A stretch of 64,000 nt of DNA from Desmodesmus armatus (taxonomy: Eukaryota > Chlorophyta > Chlorophyceae > Sphaeropleales > Scenedesmaceae): positions 124,001-188,000 of the forward strand of contig VIIQ02000147.1 in the NCBI GenBank assembly GCA_007449985.2. Reading direction: 5' to 3'. The notes below the pieces were generated by a model. That model was not told the DNA's origin. It saw only the letters and a list, made by a program, of their open reading frames with translations, and searched no databases. Numbering within the stretch: the first letter of the stretch is position 1; each line of letters opens with the position of its first letter. The position numbers and the translations under genes are program-made. This document shows positions 45,179 through 57,390 of the stretch, piece after piece.

Positions 45179-48158
45179 ATGTCGATACGATTGTATGCGC
45201 ATGCCTACATGGATAAACGGCTTCATCAACATATGGTGAAGACGGCTGGCGTGCCTTGTCCTCTAGAAGACGAACGGGCATGTCAACTGCAGTTGTCGCC
45301 CAGGTTTGACTCATCCTACATAAAAGCAATACTCGATCAGGGGCCAGACGCGCTGCTTAGCATCAAGAAGCACGTACATTCCAACCATGCAGCTCCTTGG
45401 CCGTTTTGCTGTCAGCACCTGTTGCTGTAGCAACAGCAGCAGAGCAGCATGGATCCTTCCTCACCCTGATCGAGCAGAAACACGCAGAAGACATCACAGA
45501 TGCCGCAGTACCCCGGGAAACCGTTCAGAAAATCCAGCTGCAAGGGACGTAGTAGCTGTCGTCGAGCAGGACGACCCTAATGCAACAGCAGCGCAACAGC
45601 AAGCAGCAAGGACAGCAGCAGCACAACGGCAATCAAATGCTGCTGACAGCAGCAACGGCGGATCACCGGAGCCAAAGTACAAGGTATGTAAAAGTATGGC
45701 CTTAGGTATGCCAACTCTTTTGCATCCACACCCAAACCATGCCCCCCCCCCCCCCCAAAAAAAACCCCACCAATGTTGTAGTGCACGACTGGGTGTCTTG
45801 GTGTAGTGATATCTCTGCTGCTGTGACGTGTGCGAATTTGAACGTTGCAGGCACTCTTGGCCATCATATTGAAGCTGATCGAGCAGGAGCAGCAGCAGCA
45901 ACAGCAGCAAGCTGGGCAGCAGCAATGCAAAGAACAGCATGAACAGCAACAGCAACAGCAACAGCAGCAATGCGAAAACCAGCATGAACAGCAGCAGCAA
46001 CCGCGCTGGCATCGTTTGGAGACTTTCCTGCGGTCTCAGCCTGCAGTCACCTCGATCCCCTTCATATCATGGCTGGCAGACTTGGAAGCAGCGGCAAGCG
46101 GTGAGGGGTACTGACGGGGGGGGGGGGGGGGGGTTACCACCGGTTGCAGGCAAGAAGGAAGGGGTTGGGGGTGGGGGATGGTGAGGAGGGGTGGGTGGTG
46201 GTGGTGGGCAGGGAAGGGGGATAGAGGGGGCAGGAAGAGGCTGGGGCAGGGGCATGTGCTGGCAGCTGCGGAGGGTGCATGTTGATGTTTCTTCTTCATT
46301 GGTTACTGTGGCCGTCTCCATCCCCTTCATATCATGGCTGGCAGACTTCGAAGCAGCAGCAAGCGGTGAGGGGTGCTGACCCGGGGGGGGGGGGTGAGGG
46401 CGGAGGGAAGGGGTGGGTAGGGGGGGGGGGGGGGAGCAGGGGGGGGGGGGGAGTGGGGGAGGGGGTGCAGGGGGAGGAAATGGTGGGTGGGTGGGTGGTG
46501 AGTGATGGTGTGTGTGGGGGTGGGGTGGGGGTGGGGGGAGGGCAGGGGCGGGGGGCAGGGGGAGGGGGGTACGAGGGGGCAGGAAGAACCAAGGCAGAGG
46601 CGTGTGCTGGCAGTTGCACTGGTTGCCTGTTGCTGTTTTTGGACTAAACTGACGTGCTGGTAAACAGCATTACTGATGACAGCAGCAACACCTGGGATAC
46701 CTGGACTGGCAGACGTCAAAGCAGCAGCAGCGCAGCAGTTGTTACCAACCAGACTCGTGTGCGTGAGAGCAGGGGCGTGCGGGATGTGGTGCGGGTGTGT
46801 GTAGACACAGGGTGTGTGTGTGTGTGTGTGTGGGGGGGGGGGTTGTGCCTTACAACTTGGAGTTGCCGATGGTGCAAGTAGTTGCCCTGGCAGGTGTCAA
46901 AGTGTGAGGCGGCCTGAGTTTATAGTGCTGCTGCTGCTGCTGCTGCTGCAGGTGCGTACAAGGCCCAGCTATGTCAGCTGTGTGAGGTGCTGGTGGTGTT
47001 GAGGGAGACGCAGGACAGGGAGGGGCAGGAGGAACTGTATGTGGATACTTTGAAAGCCCTGGCAGCAGGGGACCAGCAGGTGGGTGCAAGGGGGGGGTGT
47101 TGGAGGGGGGAGAAACTGGGGAGGAGGAAAGGGAGCGAGGGGGGCTCTACATCTGGAGGGGGAGGGGGATTTCGGGCGTCATTTTAGAAACGTATTACAC
47201 TGAGGGTAACAGGCCCAAGGGGGCGGGGTCGGATGCGGAGATGGGGGCGGAGTCTGGGGGTTGGGGCGGAGACTGGGGGTTGGGGCGGAGAGAGGGTGTT
47301 TTGGGGGCGGAGCAAGACAGGGAGGGGCAGGAGGAACTGTGTGCTGCTACAGTGCGGCTGCTGTTGGGAGGGGATCAGCAGGTGTGTGCGGCGGGGGGGG
47401 GGGGGGGGTACCGTGTGTGTGTTTGGGGGGGGGGGAGTGGAGGGGGGCAGGTGAGCAGACTGGGGGTGGGGCAGGGCCTGCTCTACACAGGGTGCGGAGA
47501 GGGCATTTTGGGCTCTATGGATTAGTAAGGTTGACTCAAGGGATGGGGTGCGGAGAGGGGGGGGGGGGGGACGCAAGACAGGGAGGGGCAGGAGGAGCTG
47601 TATGTCGACACAGTGCAGCTGCTGTCGGGAGGGAATGAACAGGAGCGTGCGGGGGAGGGCGACTCCGTGTGTGTGTGTGTGTGTGGGGGGGGGGGGCAGC
47701 ATGTGAAACACAGGGGGCGGAATGTGGTAATGTAATTCTTTCTCGCTGCATGCTCGCAACATCTAAGGTGTTGTTTTGTGTGTGTGTAGGCGCTGGCGTT
47801 GATGTCGTCCGACCCCCGGCAATATGCCCTGGCTCTATCTGAGGCCATGACTGGTCAGCCCTGCAGCTGCAGGGCTACGGTCCAGCCTACGATGCTCTGC
47901 TGCAAGTTGCGCCTGCTGCTGCTCTAACCCCTGAGGCAGTTGCAAAGGGGCACGAACTGGTGAGTAAAGCGGGCTTCAGCAAGGGAGGGTATGGTTTGTG
48001 GGAGTGCACTGCTGCAAGTAGCGCCTGCTGCTGCCTTAACCCTGAAGCTTTTGCAAAGGGGCATGAGCTGGTGAGCGGGGTGGTGTGCTGGCTTTTTGTT
48101 TTGTTTTGCAGCGCAGCATGGTAGGGAATGGTTTGGAGGGGTGTGTTGCTGCGAGGGG

Positions 48159-48192
<34 letters not shown>

Positions 48193-48884
48193 TGCTGCTG
48201 GTGCTGGTGCTGGTGCTGGTGCTGGTGCTGCTGCTGCTGCTGTAACTTCTGCAGCCATTGCCAAGGGGCACGAGCTGGTGAGTTGGCTTCAAGGGGGCGA
48301 GAGACAGGCAGCGAGACAGTGGGCCAGAGTCGGGTGTAGAGGTTTAGGGTTCAGGTTCACCTGAACCCTTAAGTCTAAAACTAGTGCTTGACTTGCCGCA
48401 GGTCCACAGATGCAAAGAGGTGCCCCTGCCCACCCTTCCTCCGTATCCGTTTGTAACCTTTCTGTGTTGCTAAGTCCCTCACTTGTCTCTTGTGTTTTGT
48501 CTGATTGTCATGCAGGCTGAGGAGTTGGCAGCAGATCTGTCAGTGTCAAGCCGCCGCAAGTCTACTGTCGCCTCTTTCGTGCCCCCTTCCTATCAATGGC
48601 ACTACCCTCACCCGCTTTTTGCCTCACTCTTTCTGTGTATCTGGTCTCTCTCTATTTCCTGTTGCTTGTCATGCAGGCTGAAGAGCTAGCGCAAGACTTA
48701 TCCAGCCGCCGCAAGTCTACCGTAGCAGCCATGCTGGGTCGTGTCCAGCTGGGTGGGTTGACCGAGCAGCAGCAGGCAGCACTTCTGGGGCCCAGCCCTG
48801 CTGCAAGGATACTGGACCTGCTGCTGTCGCTGCCTGGCAGCAGTGACAGGCTGGCATTGCTGCCGGACTGCTTCACACCACCAC

Positions 48885-48915
<31 letters not shown>

Positions 48916-49291
48916 GGCAGCAGCAGCGGCAGCAGCAGCAACAGCAGAGGGGGAGGAGGATACTGATGAGCTGTGGTGTACACCAATGCAGCTGCTGAAC
49001 GAGATTGACAGCAGGCTTTCGGCACTAGCAGCAGCAGCAGCAGCAGCAATTGACGAGGGACGGCAGCCTAGCAGCACGGCTGCACTTTCCGCCAGCAGCA
49101 GCAGCAGCAGCAGTGGGCTGCTGGGTGCTGGCCAGGCTGCAGCACTGCCCCCTCCCGCAACAGCAACAGCAGCAGCAGCAGGTGAAGGTGATGCTGGATT
49201 GTATGGGGCCGAGTTTGTGTCTGAACTGCAGCAGTTGCGGCAGCATATACAGAGCACATGGCTGGAATCGCTGCCACGTCCAGAGACGTGA
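45179..49291 (+). CDS. Large unknown protein with poly-Gln and poly-Ala tracts
   Basis: Well-supported exons are 45851-46100 (ALLAIILKLIEQEQ, poly-Gln, then TSIPFISWLADLEAAASG), 46952-47079 (YKAQLCQLCEVLVVLRETQD), 47790-47959 (MSSDPRQYALALSEAM, GYGPAYDALLQVAP) and 48677-49291 (AEELAQDLSSRRKSTVAAML, poly-Ala, end SLPRPET). Phases agree except in 47790-47959, which needs one added base near 47850. Upstream, FDSSYIKAILDQGPDALLSI (from ATG 45179), FLTLIEQKHAEDITDAAV and DVVAVVEQDDPNATAA lie in different frames, so the 5' part is uncertain and may hold another one-base deletion near 45545. The predicted secondary structure is helical. I do not recognise the family. Nearly every intron contains copies of the preceding or following exon edge. 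Confidence 0.62.
46300..46740 (+). repeat. Two copies of the end of exon 45851-46100
   Basis: About 46305-46368 reads SIPFISWLADFEAAASG with the same GTGAGGGG donor. About 46672-46740 reads TPGIPGLADVKAAAAQQ, more decayed. Long G-runs separate them (46383-46560). Confidence 0.85.
47302..47650 (+). repeat. Two copies of the end of exon 46952-47079
   Basis: About 47308-47382 reads QDREGQEELCAATVRLLLGG, and about 47572-47650 reads QDREGQEELYVDTVQLL. The real exon reads QDREGQEELYVDTLKALAAG. Confidence 0.88.
48009..48279 (+). repeat. Two copies of the end of exon 47790-47959
   Basis: About 48009-48070 repeats CTGCAAGT-GCGCCTGCTGCTG and ends GGGGCATGAGCTG/GTGAG. About 48220-48279 ends GGGGCACGAGCTG/GTGAG after an expanded CTG/GGTGCT run. 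Confidence 0.85.
48516..48568 (+). repeat. Copy of the start of exon 48677-49291
   Basis: After the same GTCATGCAG acceptor it reads AEELAADLSVSSRRKSTVA, against AEELAQDLSSRRKSTVA in the real exon 161 bases downstream. The 5' flanks are also similar (TCTGATTGTCATGCAG versus TGCTTGTCATGCAG). Confidence 0.88.
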
Positions 49292-50547
49292 CTTTATGGC
49301 GTATGCTATCAACATTAGCTGTTGAATGTGATGTCACAGTGGCTTTCATACCCGCTCACAAAGAGCCACAACAGTTACAAAATATCACTCTTCAGCAAAG
49401 CTTTCCCAGACTTGGGAAAGTTGGCCAAAGTACTAGTACTGCAACAGGTTCCGACCCAACACAACATCCACAGTGGCAGGACCCCATGCAGGCTGAATGA
49501 TAGCTATGCTGACTGCTGGCTCGATATGGGTTTCTTTTCTTGCGCTGAGGGCTCTGCAGGGCTAACTACTGATGCAGCCGTGAGGGTGATGGGGGGAGCA
49601 GCTGGCAGAGCCTGCACCTGTGGTCACCTGGCGATGTTGACTCCGCAAGCGTACAATGAATGCTTATTGATTGCCGCGTGCATATGGGTTGACTGTGCTA
49701 ACGTAAATAGTAGCTGCAGGTTACGATGCTGGGCCACGTGGGCCCATGTGCCAGTTATTGGCATGATAAAACATTTGGATATAGAACATTTGGATTCTCA
49801 ATAATGTGACCTTTCAGTATGCTCAGCGTCCCACGAACTTCCGTTATCGTCCTTTATACTGCGCTGTGAAGTTCACGGCCTTGTTATAAAACACATATTT
49901 ATGGCGAACGCAGCGCATTGGTCTACAGACTCCAGCGTTGGACAAGCACACTTACAAAGACAGTGGTTCACTCAAATAGCTGGGATCACATGGCTCGCTG
50001 CATACAGGCGAGTCCCGTTCAGGCACCACATGGTGCACCTTGTACATGAGTGCCGTGCGGTGTTTTTCTCGTTGCTGCTGACAGAATCCCAAAGTAGCTG
50101 CATGTCCAAGCCTGACGCTGCCAGCGTGATCTTGCAGGTCCTGCTGCTGTCAGCTTTGGTGGCATCAGTGCTGCTGGCTGCCCTTTTGCCGGCCGCAAGT
50201 CGCTGATAAACGGCGTCAAGATGCATGAAGCGCATCCATCTATCGAAGCAGCAGCTCCTCTCGCAAGCTGCAGGTGGGTGCATGCCAGGCTCAACTGCCA
50301 TGGCGGTTGATGAGTCCTTCTCATGTCACGCCCAGCAGTTGAAAGAACTGCATGAGCTGGTGTGCTGAGTGTAGTGTTGCGGACAGCAGGCGGGCATCTG
50401 CTGTCGTGGACGGATAGTCGCACTGATCCACCACAGCAGGACAGCATACAATATCACAAGGAACCTTTAGTAGTCTTGTTGCTTCTCACCCACACTCAGT
50501 TCACATGAATCGGCCTGTGTTGCCACAACGCTGTTGAAGAGGCTGGC
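49292..50547. other. 3' UTR and intergenic stretch
   Basis: No supported coding frame on either strand and no obvious repeat. Confidence 0.45.
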
Positions 50548-53500
50548 ATGGCTTTTTCTGTCCTCATCATCTTCCTGCTGTGCTTTCTGTTCCATATGCT
50601 CACCTCCGCAAATGCTGTCACACTGCTGTGCACTGCAGCAGCAAGCCAACCTGTCAGTGCCTCCTACGCTGCTGCCATGCGTCTGTTGGTGGCTGACTTT
50701 GAGCAGGCCATAGGCCGATGCCAGATGAGCCCTGAGGGAATGGCATACAATGATGGCCACAGCAGGCCAGCTGATCAAGGTGAGACGTCAACACTTCGGC
50801 TGACTTCAACACACCCTGTTTTTGAGGGATGGCCTTCCCAAGGGCAGCTAAAACTATAGAAAGGATGTGTTTGTCGGGGTGGAAGGGTGCTCGAGTGAAG
50901 GCAACAAGACAGGTCAAGGCACGCGGCATATGCGGTTGCATTTTGATGCGCAAGTAGCATTGTGATTGCTGCAGCCCCTGAGCCACTGACAATGGAGGAG
51001 TGATCGTGCTACCACTAGAAGTGGTCCATGTGCAGCTGTGACCTTCTGCCTGCATGGAATAGCGCAATATTCACGGATGCCCTGCACTGCCAATATGTGC
51101 ACATGCTGTGTCACAGGTTGACTCTGATGGTGTGTTCTTCCCAGCTGCCACGTGGCTGCGTGCTTTCTTCCATGATGCCGGCACCTTTGTCAAGACCCCT
51201 CTAACGGCGGGCAAAAGGTGGGTGGAAGTTGAGTGGTGCCTGCTGGGGGTTGGCAGATGCTGTGGCGCTGGGCTGTGAGTTGTCAGGTGCAAGAGGGGTA
51301 AAATGAGTACATATTTCCCTTCTTGCACCTGCGCTGTGTGATTCCATCCTTCCTTAGGTGGTCCGACAAGCCCATGGGTGGCACCTATTCCCACCATCAC
51401 CATGGGCGAAACACAAGTGGCCGTGGTGTCGCACGTGTTGGGCGCTAAAGAGGACATGAGCGCTAGCAGCAGATATGCATCGATTCCTTTAGGAAGAGAT
51501 GCCAATACAGCGCACGGGTCTCACACCCACACACATGACTGCCAAAAGTGGTCTGGAGTAAGGTCCAAGAGGTGGCCCAGCAAGGCTTGGCTAGTCGGTG
51601 TTGAACAGTATGGTAATAAGGAGTAACAATCCTGTTTGTCAGCTGGTTATGGATGCAGCAGCAGCAAACGCAAATATTGCTCCTGCTGCTGTCGGCAGGG
51701 ATGCAAAAGGCCACATTGCCAAAATAGTCGTGTGTATTTGTAGGTGTCGATGGAGTCACGACTGTCCCCTATAAACGCCTGGTCGCAAAGACACCCTCAT
51801 GAACATGGACGATATCCTTGCACGTGCGCAACTCACCGCAAGCCTCACGGCAGCACAAACGTGCTCGACACAACAATATTAAGCGTTTGATTTGGTGTTC
51901 GGGCCCAGGTTGCGGGGCAAGCGCGAGTTGACTAATTGGTGACTAACAGACCGTCAGCTGTGGATGTGCCGAAGAGATACGGACATCAGCGGATCAAGCC
52001 CATAGCAACGCTTGCGTGGACAAAAGGAGCAGGACAGGGGTATAAGGGTGCAGCATACACGTTCACTCGCTGCTGCTGCTGCTGCTGCTGCTGGAAGCTT
52101 GCCGTTGAGCAATGAGTGCCATGCCATATGGTACCCGATCATGTCGTATCTGAGTTTAAAATCAAAAGCGCTACTCTCCAGGCCCTTGGAAGGCCGGGAA
52201 AGGCCATCAGCAGCCTGTTTGTGACAGACATACAGCAGCAGCACACCAGCAGCAGCAACCGTTTAGCACCTTGGCAGCAGCAGCCCCACAATGAGAAAGC
52301 CTCGCCCAGAAGATCAGGCACCTAAGAAACCCCAGTCTGCACAATCCAGGGTGTGCCCACTTCATCAAAAGCAGCAGGACGGAATCGATGCAGTACTGAC
52401 GCCACCCGGGCGTTAGACGTTCTATAACGCAAGCGGGGCCACATGGGAGCCATGCACCCAAGAGGCACCGCAAGCACCAAAACCCAACCTCAGAAGCCTG
52501 CACCGTGAGGGCCTCAACAGGCAAACAGGCATCAGCCATGTCCATCTACTCAGCATGCCTGCCACACATCAGCATCGTCCATCACAACACATAACCACTG
52601 TGCCAAGCGCTAAAGCCACAGTAGAGCTCAGATCACGTGACAGCGGCCCCCTCCCAGACTCATCACCTCCCACATTCACAGGCAGATAGTGCCTTCAAAC
52701 TCTGAGGCATCAACGCAGTGCTCTCAACCCCGCTTCTTTGCAGGTGGTCCCAACGGTTCCCTAGGCGTCGGCTGCACGACCAACCCCTGCGGCGTCACAA
52801 CAGGAGCAGCAGGGCCTGTTGAAGCCACACCCACCGCCACCTGCGCAAACGGAGACCCTGCCATCAGCGGTTTCTCAGATGGCAAGAGCTACTGCTGCCC
52901 CTTGGCCACCAGTGCCTCTCACATGGCCAGAGCCCTAACTCTCCCCTGTCCGGGCTGGCCTGACCATCCCTGTGTGCCTCGAGGGCTCCCAGGAGACTGT
53001 GGAGTTGTGCCGTGCTGAGAACTTCAACTTGCTGCCCACCATTCAGGTAAGTCACTACCTACACTACTTGTAGCGTGGGCATGTGAGGGTGGGCAGGGGT
53101 TGGTGTGTGGAGTTGAGGTCCAAGGGCTGGAGTTTGTGTCATGTGGGCCACAGTGCGGATAATAGCCAGGCAACAGCTGCTGTCCCTGTGTGTCTAGAGG
53201 GCCCAAGCGACTGTGCACTCCACATGGAATTGTGCCGTGCTGAGGACTTCAAGCTGGTGGCTACGCACACTTCCTGAGTGATCCAGTTTCTCTCAGACGC
53301 TGAAAGGTCTAAACTCTGAACTCACAAGGTCTTCCTCGCTTGGTTTTTCGTGTCTTCCTCCCTCAGTTCTACCGTGGTCGCCAGAACAACCCCAACTTCC
53401 AGTGGACCGACGCAGCAGGTGTCAAGCAGCCGCTGTCCTTTGCTGACATTCTGGTCGCCGGTGCAGCTGTGACCGTGAAGCAGTGCTCGGCCGGGGCACT

Positions 53501-55719
53501 CAACCTCACCATCACCATGGGCAGGGTTGACGCTCTGCAGGTGGGGTTGTGCATGAGTTGTTAAAGATACAGTGGCTTTTAGGTATACAGCAAGTGGCCT
53601 GATGCCCCTGCCAAGCCTTTGGTGGGCCTTGCATGCTTGCCACACGCTGTGACATCCTTGCAACCCCCCTACTCAGGAGCGGCTCCTGGCTCCCTTGCAG
53701 GTTGCACGGCTTTGCCGTGCCAAATACTGTGAATCACACAGTGTAAGTCCACTCCCCACACGTCTGATGGTTGCCAAAGTAACAATTATATTCACCTTTG
53801 TCACTGCAGGCTGATGACACCCCGCTGCCAAGCCCTGCAGGCGTGATTGATGACAAGCACAACTCCATCTTCCAGAAGATGGTAAGTAGGGCGGGGCGCA
53901 CTGCACCTCGGAGGTGGGGGCCTGGGTGCATGCAGGAGGATAGACGCAGGGGCGATGGGGAAAGGCTGGCGCAGCACGGCTAAGGCAGGATGCATACATT
54001 GTCGGTGCGAAGGGTTAAGGTCAAAGCCAAACAGGGGCGTTGCCACGGTGGTGACATGCAATGATGTGCTGCACTTCATTTTTGTATCATTGTGGGTTGC
54101 TCACCTTTTTTTGCTGAGTCAATCACCGTAACTGTAAAAGTGACTGGTCACATCCGATGCTGCTATTGAACACTTTGGCAGAAGCGGTTGCTCTGCCAGC
54201 AGGCGCATGTTGCTGGCTTGCAGCAAAGTTCTCCTATTTTGAGCCCCGGCATGGCAACACTGACACATGTGTACACAGTCTCTAAATTTGTGCCTGCTTG
54301 GTGTTCCTGTCCATCCTATTGCAGGGCCTGAACAAGAACGACATGGTGACGATGGTGGTTGGCTCCCACAGCATTGGTGGCTTCAGGGCACTCTCTAGCC
54401 CGACCTCACAGACTGCCCCTATGTGCCCTTCGACTGCACCACAGCAGGCCAGATCACCAACGCAGCACCCTTTGACAACAATGTCTTCCAGGTAAGCGAA
54501 TACCGCACAGCAACCGCTGCTGTGTTTTGTTTTGCGCCGAGGTTGGGACTCTGTTCCCAATCACTGTACTGTACTGTACTTTACTGTACTGTACTGTACT
54601 GTTTTGCAGTGACACTCTACACCCCCAGTATACCCGCACCCCCTTTCCCTGCGCCCCCGGAAACCTATATCTTGTGACAGCTGGCTTGTAGCACAGCTGC
54701 TTGGGTCGTGTGTAAAACCATTTAATGGTAAGAATCGGCAGAATTGCCACTCTTTGATGTTGGTTGATGTTCCAGGTTGCCTGTAATGGAGCCCGTGCAA
54801 TTGGGGCTGGTGTGTGTGACTGGAGCGACAGGTGCACCAACCCATCCGTGGACGAGACCGCTCAAGGATGCCCCTTTACTGGACCTGCCAGGGCTGCCTT
54901 TGTGAGCTGTGACCCTACCAGCTACCCAGTGCCTGGCCTTGTTTCAGGTGAGCAAATGGCAAAAAGTGGAGCTGAATCTGGCAGCAGCCCTGAAATTATC
55001 ATCATGACGGCATCTTCTAGATCCATTCACCATGACTCAGTAAGCGGCACTGCCGCGCGGATCTTCTGTCACTCGGTGATATATCCTGCAACAAGTGGTT
55101 TCCTGCAGGTATGTGTGCTGCCTCCTGCAAGGTGGCATCTGGGTTGCAGATGAAACCATGTGCCACCCCGCATGCCATGCAGTACATGCACCACATACCG
55201 TATGTGCAGAATGTCATGCTCTGATGGTTGTGGGTTATTGTGCCAAGGTGTGCTGATGTTTCCTCCTGTCCTGCTGCTGTGTTGTCTGCTGCAGATGTGT
55301 TCCTGTGCCGTGAGAAGCAGACCAGGCAGCGCATGATGCAGTATGCTAACAACCAGGACTTCTTCTTCAGGCACTACGCTGCAGGTACTTTTCATATCTA
55401 CGTAATCTTAGCTGACTAGTCATATTGAGGATGTGGGGGGGTTGCCATAATGGCAAGTTTGGGCGTAAGCTGCAGCATGAGCACTCTGGTTGCCCTGCCA
55501 GGATTGAATCCTGTATGCTTCAGGAGCCTTTCTTCATGTGGCAGGCAACACGAAAGACAGCGCTGTGGATTCCAGCCAGAGCTCTTCCTGGATCCGAGGG
55601 GTTGGGGTTGACGATGCACATGCTGCCCCGCTTGTTCCCCCATTTGTTGATACGCTGCAGGGTTTGACAAGATGGCTGGGCTGGGTTTCCGGAACTCGGA
55701 CCTTACAGTGCTGGCCTAG
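50548..55719 (+). CDS. Secreted haem peroxidase (plant/fungal superfamily), two frameshifts
   Basis: Exons are 50548-50779, 51145-51217, about 52682-53046, 53367-53540, 53810-53881, 54325-54491, 54776-54947, 55295-55384 and 55661-55719. ATG 50548 opens a signal peptide (FSVLIIFLLCFLFHML). The distal Arg/His site is WLRAFFHDAGTF; then GGPNGSLG, LSFADILVAGAAV, LTITMGRVDAL, LPSPAGVID and the proximal His site MVVGSHSIGGFRAL follow, and the end reads FDKMAGLGFRNSDLTVLA. Members oxidise substrates with H2O2; secretion suggests a wall or extracellular role. Many Cys residues suggest disulfides. The frame shifts near 52926-52950 (+1 or -2) and near 54395 (-1), and the start of exon 52682 is a best guess. 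All other phases agree. It may be a decaying gene or contain base-call errors. Confidence 0.72.
53170..53273 (+). repeat. Copy of the end of peroxidase exon 52682-53046
   Basis: It reads VPVCLEGPSDCALHMELCRA then EDFKL, against IPVCLEGSQETVELCRAENF in the exon about 215 bases upstream. It has no donor at the equivalent point. Confidence 0.85.
54563..54601. repeat. TACTG pentanucleotide microsatellite
   Basis: About seven tandem ACTGT-type units with one TTTAC interruption, inside a peroxidase intron. Confidence 0.9.
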
Positions 55720-55849
55720 TCAGCACCAGCACAAGCAAGCCTTGCCGTGCCATGACGGCTGTGTGGCTGTGTGGTCTACTACTACTCAGGTGTCTGAACT
55801 AGGTGCCAACCATGCTACGACGGCTGTCCACTACTAGGTGTCTGCATGC

Positions 55850-55907
55850 CTAGTAGGGCTTGCCAAGCCCTACTAGCAACGACTCTCGTCAGCGGCTGAC
55901 GAGAGTC
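55850..55907. repeat. Two adjacent perfect hairpins, 13-bp arms, 1-base spacers
   Basis: 55850-55876 is CTAGTAGGGCTTG, one C, then its complement. 55881-55907 is GACTCTCGTCAGC, one G, then its complement. They are four bases apart, downstream of the peroxidase stop. Confidence 0.93.
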
Positions 55908-56524
55908 ATTGTTGGGCAAGCAAGGCAGCAAGCAAGCTATGTTGCAGTTGCAGAGAGTGGGTGTTCATTAGCTGCTGTGCATATGGCGGCTCTGGGGGTG
56001 GGGTTTTGGGGTTCGTTGACAGCAATTTGGAAGCCGCCTTATTCTTCTTGGTACTCCTGTGGACTACTCATCAGGTAGTACGTCATGGCATGCATGTGTG
56101 TTGCGGAGTTGAGAGAAGTTACGAATTGCGGTAGGGTCTGGGATGTTGGCATGCCAGGCCATATTGTTTCTGCCCTAAGATGGGCATGCGGCTGGTTATG
56201 TGTCACCTGTGCATGATCATTACAGTGTAGGGTGGCCTGCAGATTTCTTGGGCAGACAGTGCACAGGGGTACACAGGGGGCAAGGGCTGGCACTGGTGCA
56301 TCATGCACAGGGACTGTCCGGACAGGCATGATCTTGCCTTAGCATCATGATGGTGAGCTTCACCATTATGGTTTCTGTGTCAGCTGTGTCCGTGCAAGTG
56401 CTTTGGATTCTTTGCGAGGGGCCTTGGCTCCTTGGTGGAGGCGTTTATTCTGCTGTTCTGGGTACTCAGTGCTGTTATGGGCCATAGTGGTGTGGCAAGC
56501 GCTGTCGTGCTGCCAGCACAACAC

Positions 56525-57390
56525 GGTGTTGCCGCATGCATCATGTATCTGGCACCGTATTGTATGCATCTTTCAGCAGGGCATGGTTGTGTCGCACATC
56601 TTTTCATCAGATCGGCTTGCAAGTGCTGTGATGCTGAAATTGTTGTGCCGCACCTTACCTCTATTGTCATCTTCCTGTTCCTGCATGTGCCAACATGCAC
56701 ACACATCCATTTGTTTTGCGCAGCCCTTGTGTCACCAAAGTCATCGTGAGCGGCATCTGTTCACACTCACATCTGCACACGTCGGATGCTGCTGGAGGCA
56801 TACGTATCGCTGAATGCCCCTCTTTGTGGGCGCTTGGCCCTCTTTCCGGATGGTGATGGTGATGTTGGCTGTTCTGGATACAACAGGGTGGTCAACGGCC
56901 CTGGCAAAGTGCTGTTATGGATCGTCCTGCTGTTCCAGCGCGCTGCCGCGCTGTATGTTGCCGCATACGTCATGTATCTGGCACCCTATTGGATGCATCT
57001 TATCTGCAGCGCACAGTACGAATTGCTGTTCAACAACCCAGTGGGTTGTTCCGCTGTGTCCAGCGTGCTGCCGCGCTGTGTGTTGCCGCATACCTTATGT
57101 ATCTGGCACCGTATTGTATGCATCTTTCAGCAGCGCACACAGTTGTGTCGCACATGTTGTTCTTTCCTTCAGATGTGCCCTCAATTGCTGTGATGCTGAT
57201 GTTGTTGTGCCGCACCTTACTAAGGAGGCTCCATTTGGAGGCTCCATTCACATCTTCATGTTCCTGCATGTGCCAACATGCGCACACATGGATTCATTTT
57301 GGCACAGCACTGCATGATGTGCCATCAAGGTCATTGTGAGCGGCATGCATTCACGTTCACGCATCGTTCACGCATCGCCGATCACGCATG
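56525..57390. repeat. Duplicated block with a partial third copy
   Basis: About 56525-56790 is repeated at about 57080-57370. Shared text includes ATGTATCTGGCACCGTATTG, CATGTGCCAACATGC and TCGTGAGCGGCAT. A third fragment with ATGTATCTGGCACCCTATTG lies at 56955-57015. Confidence 0.8.
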
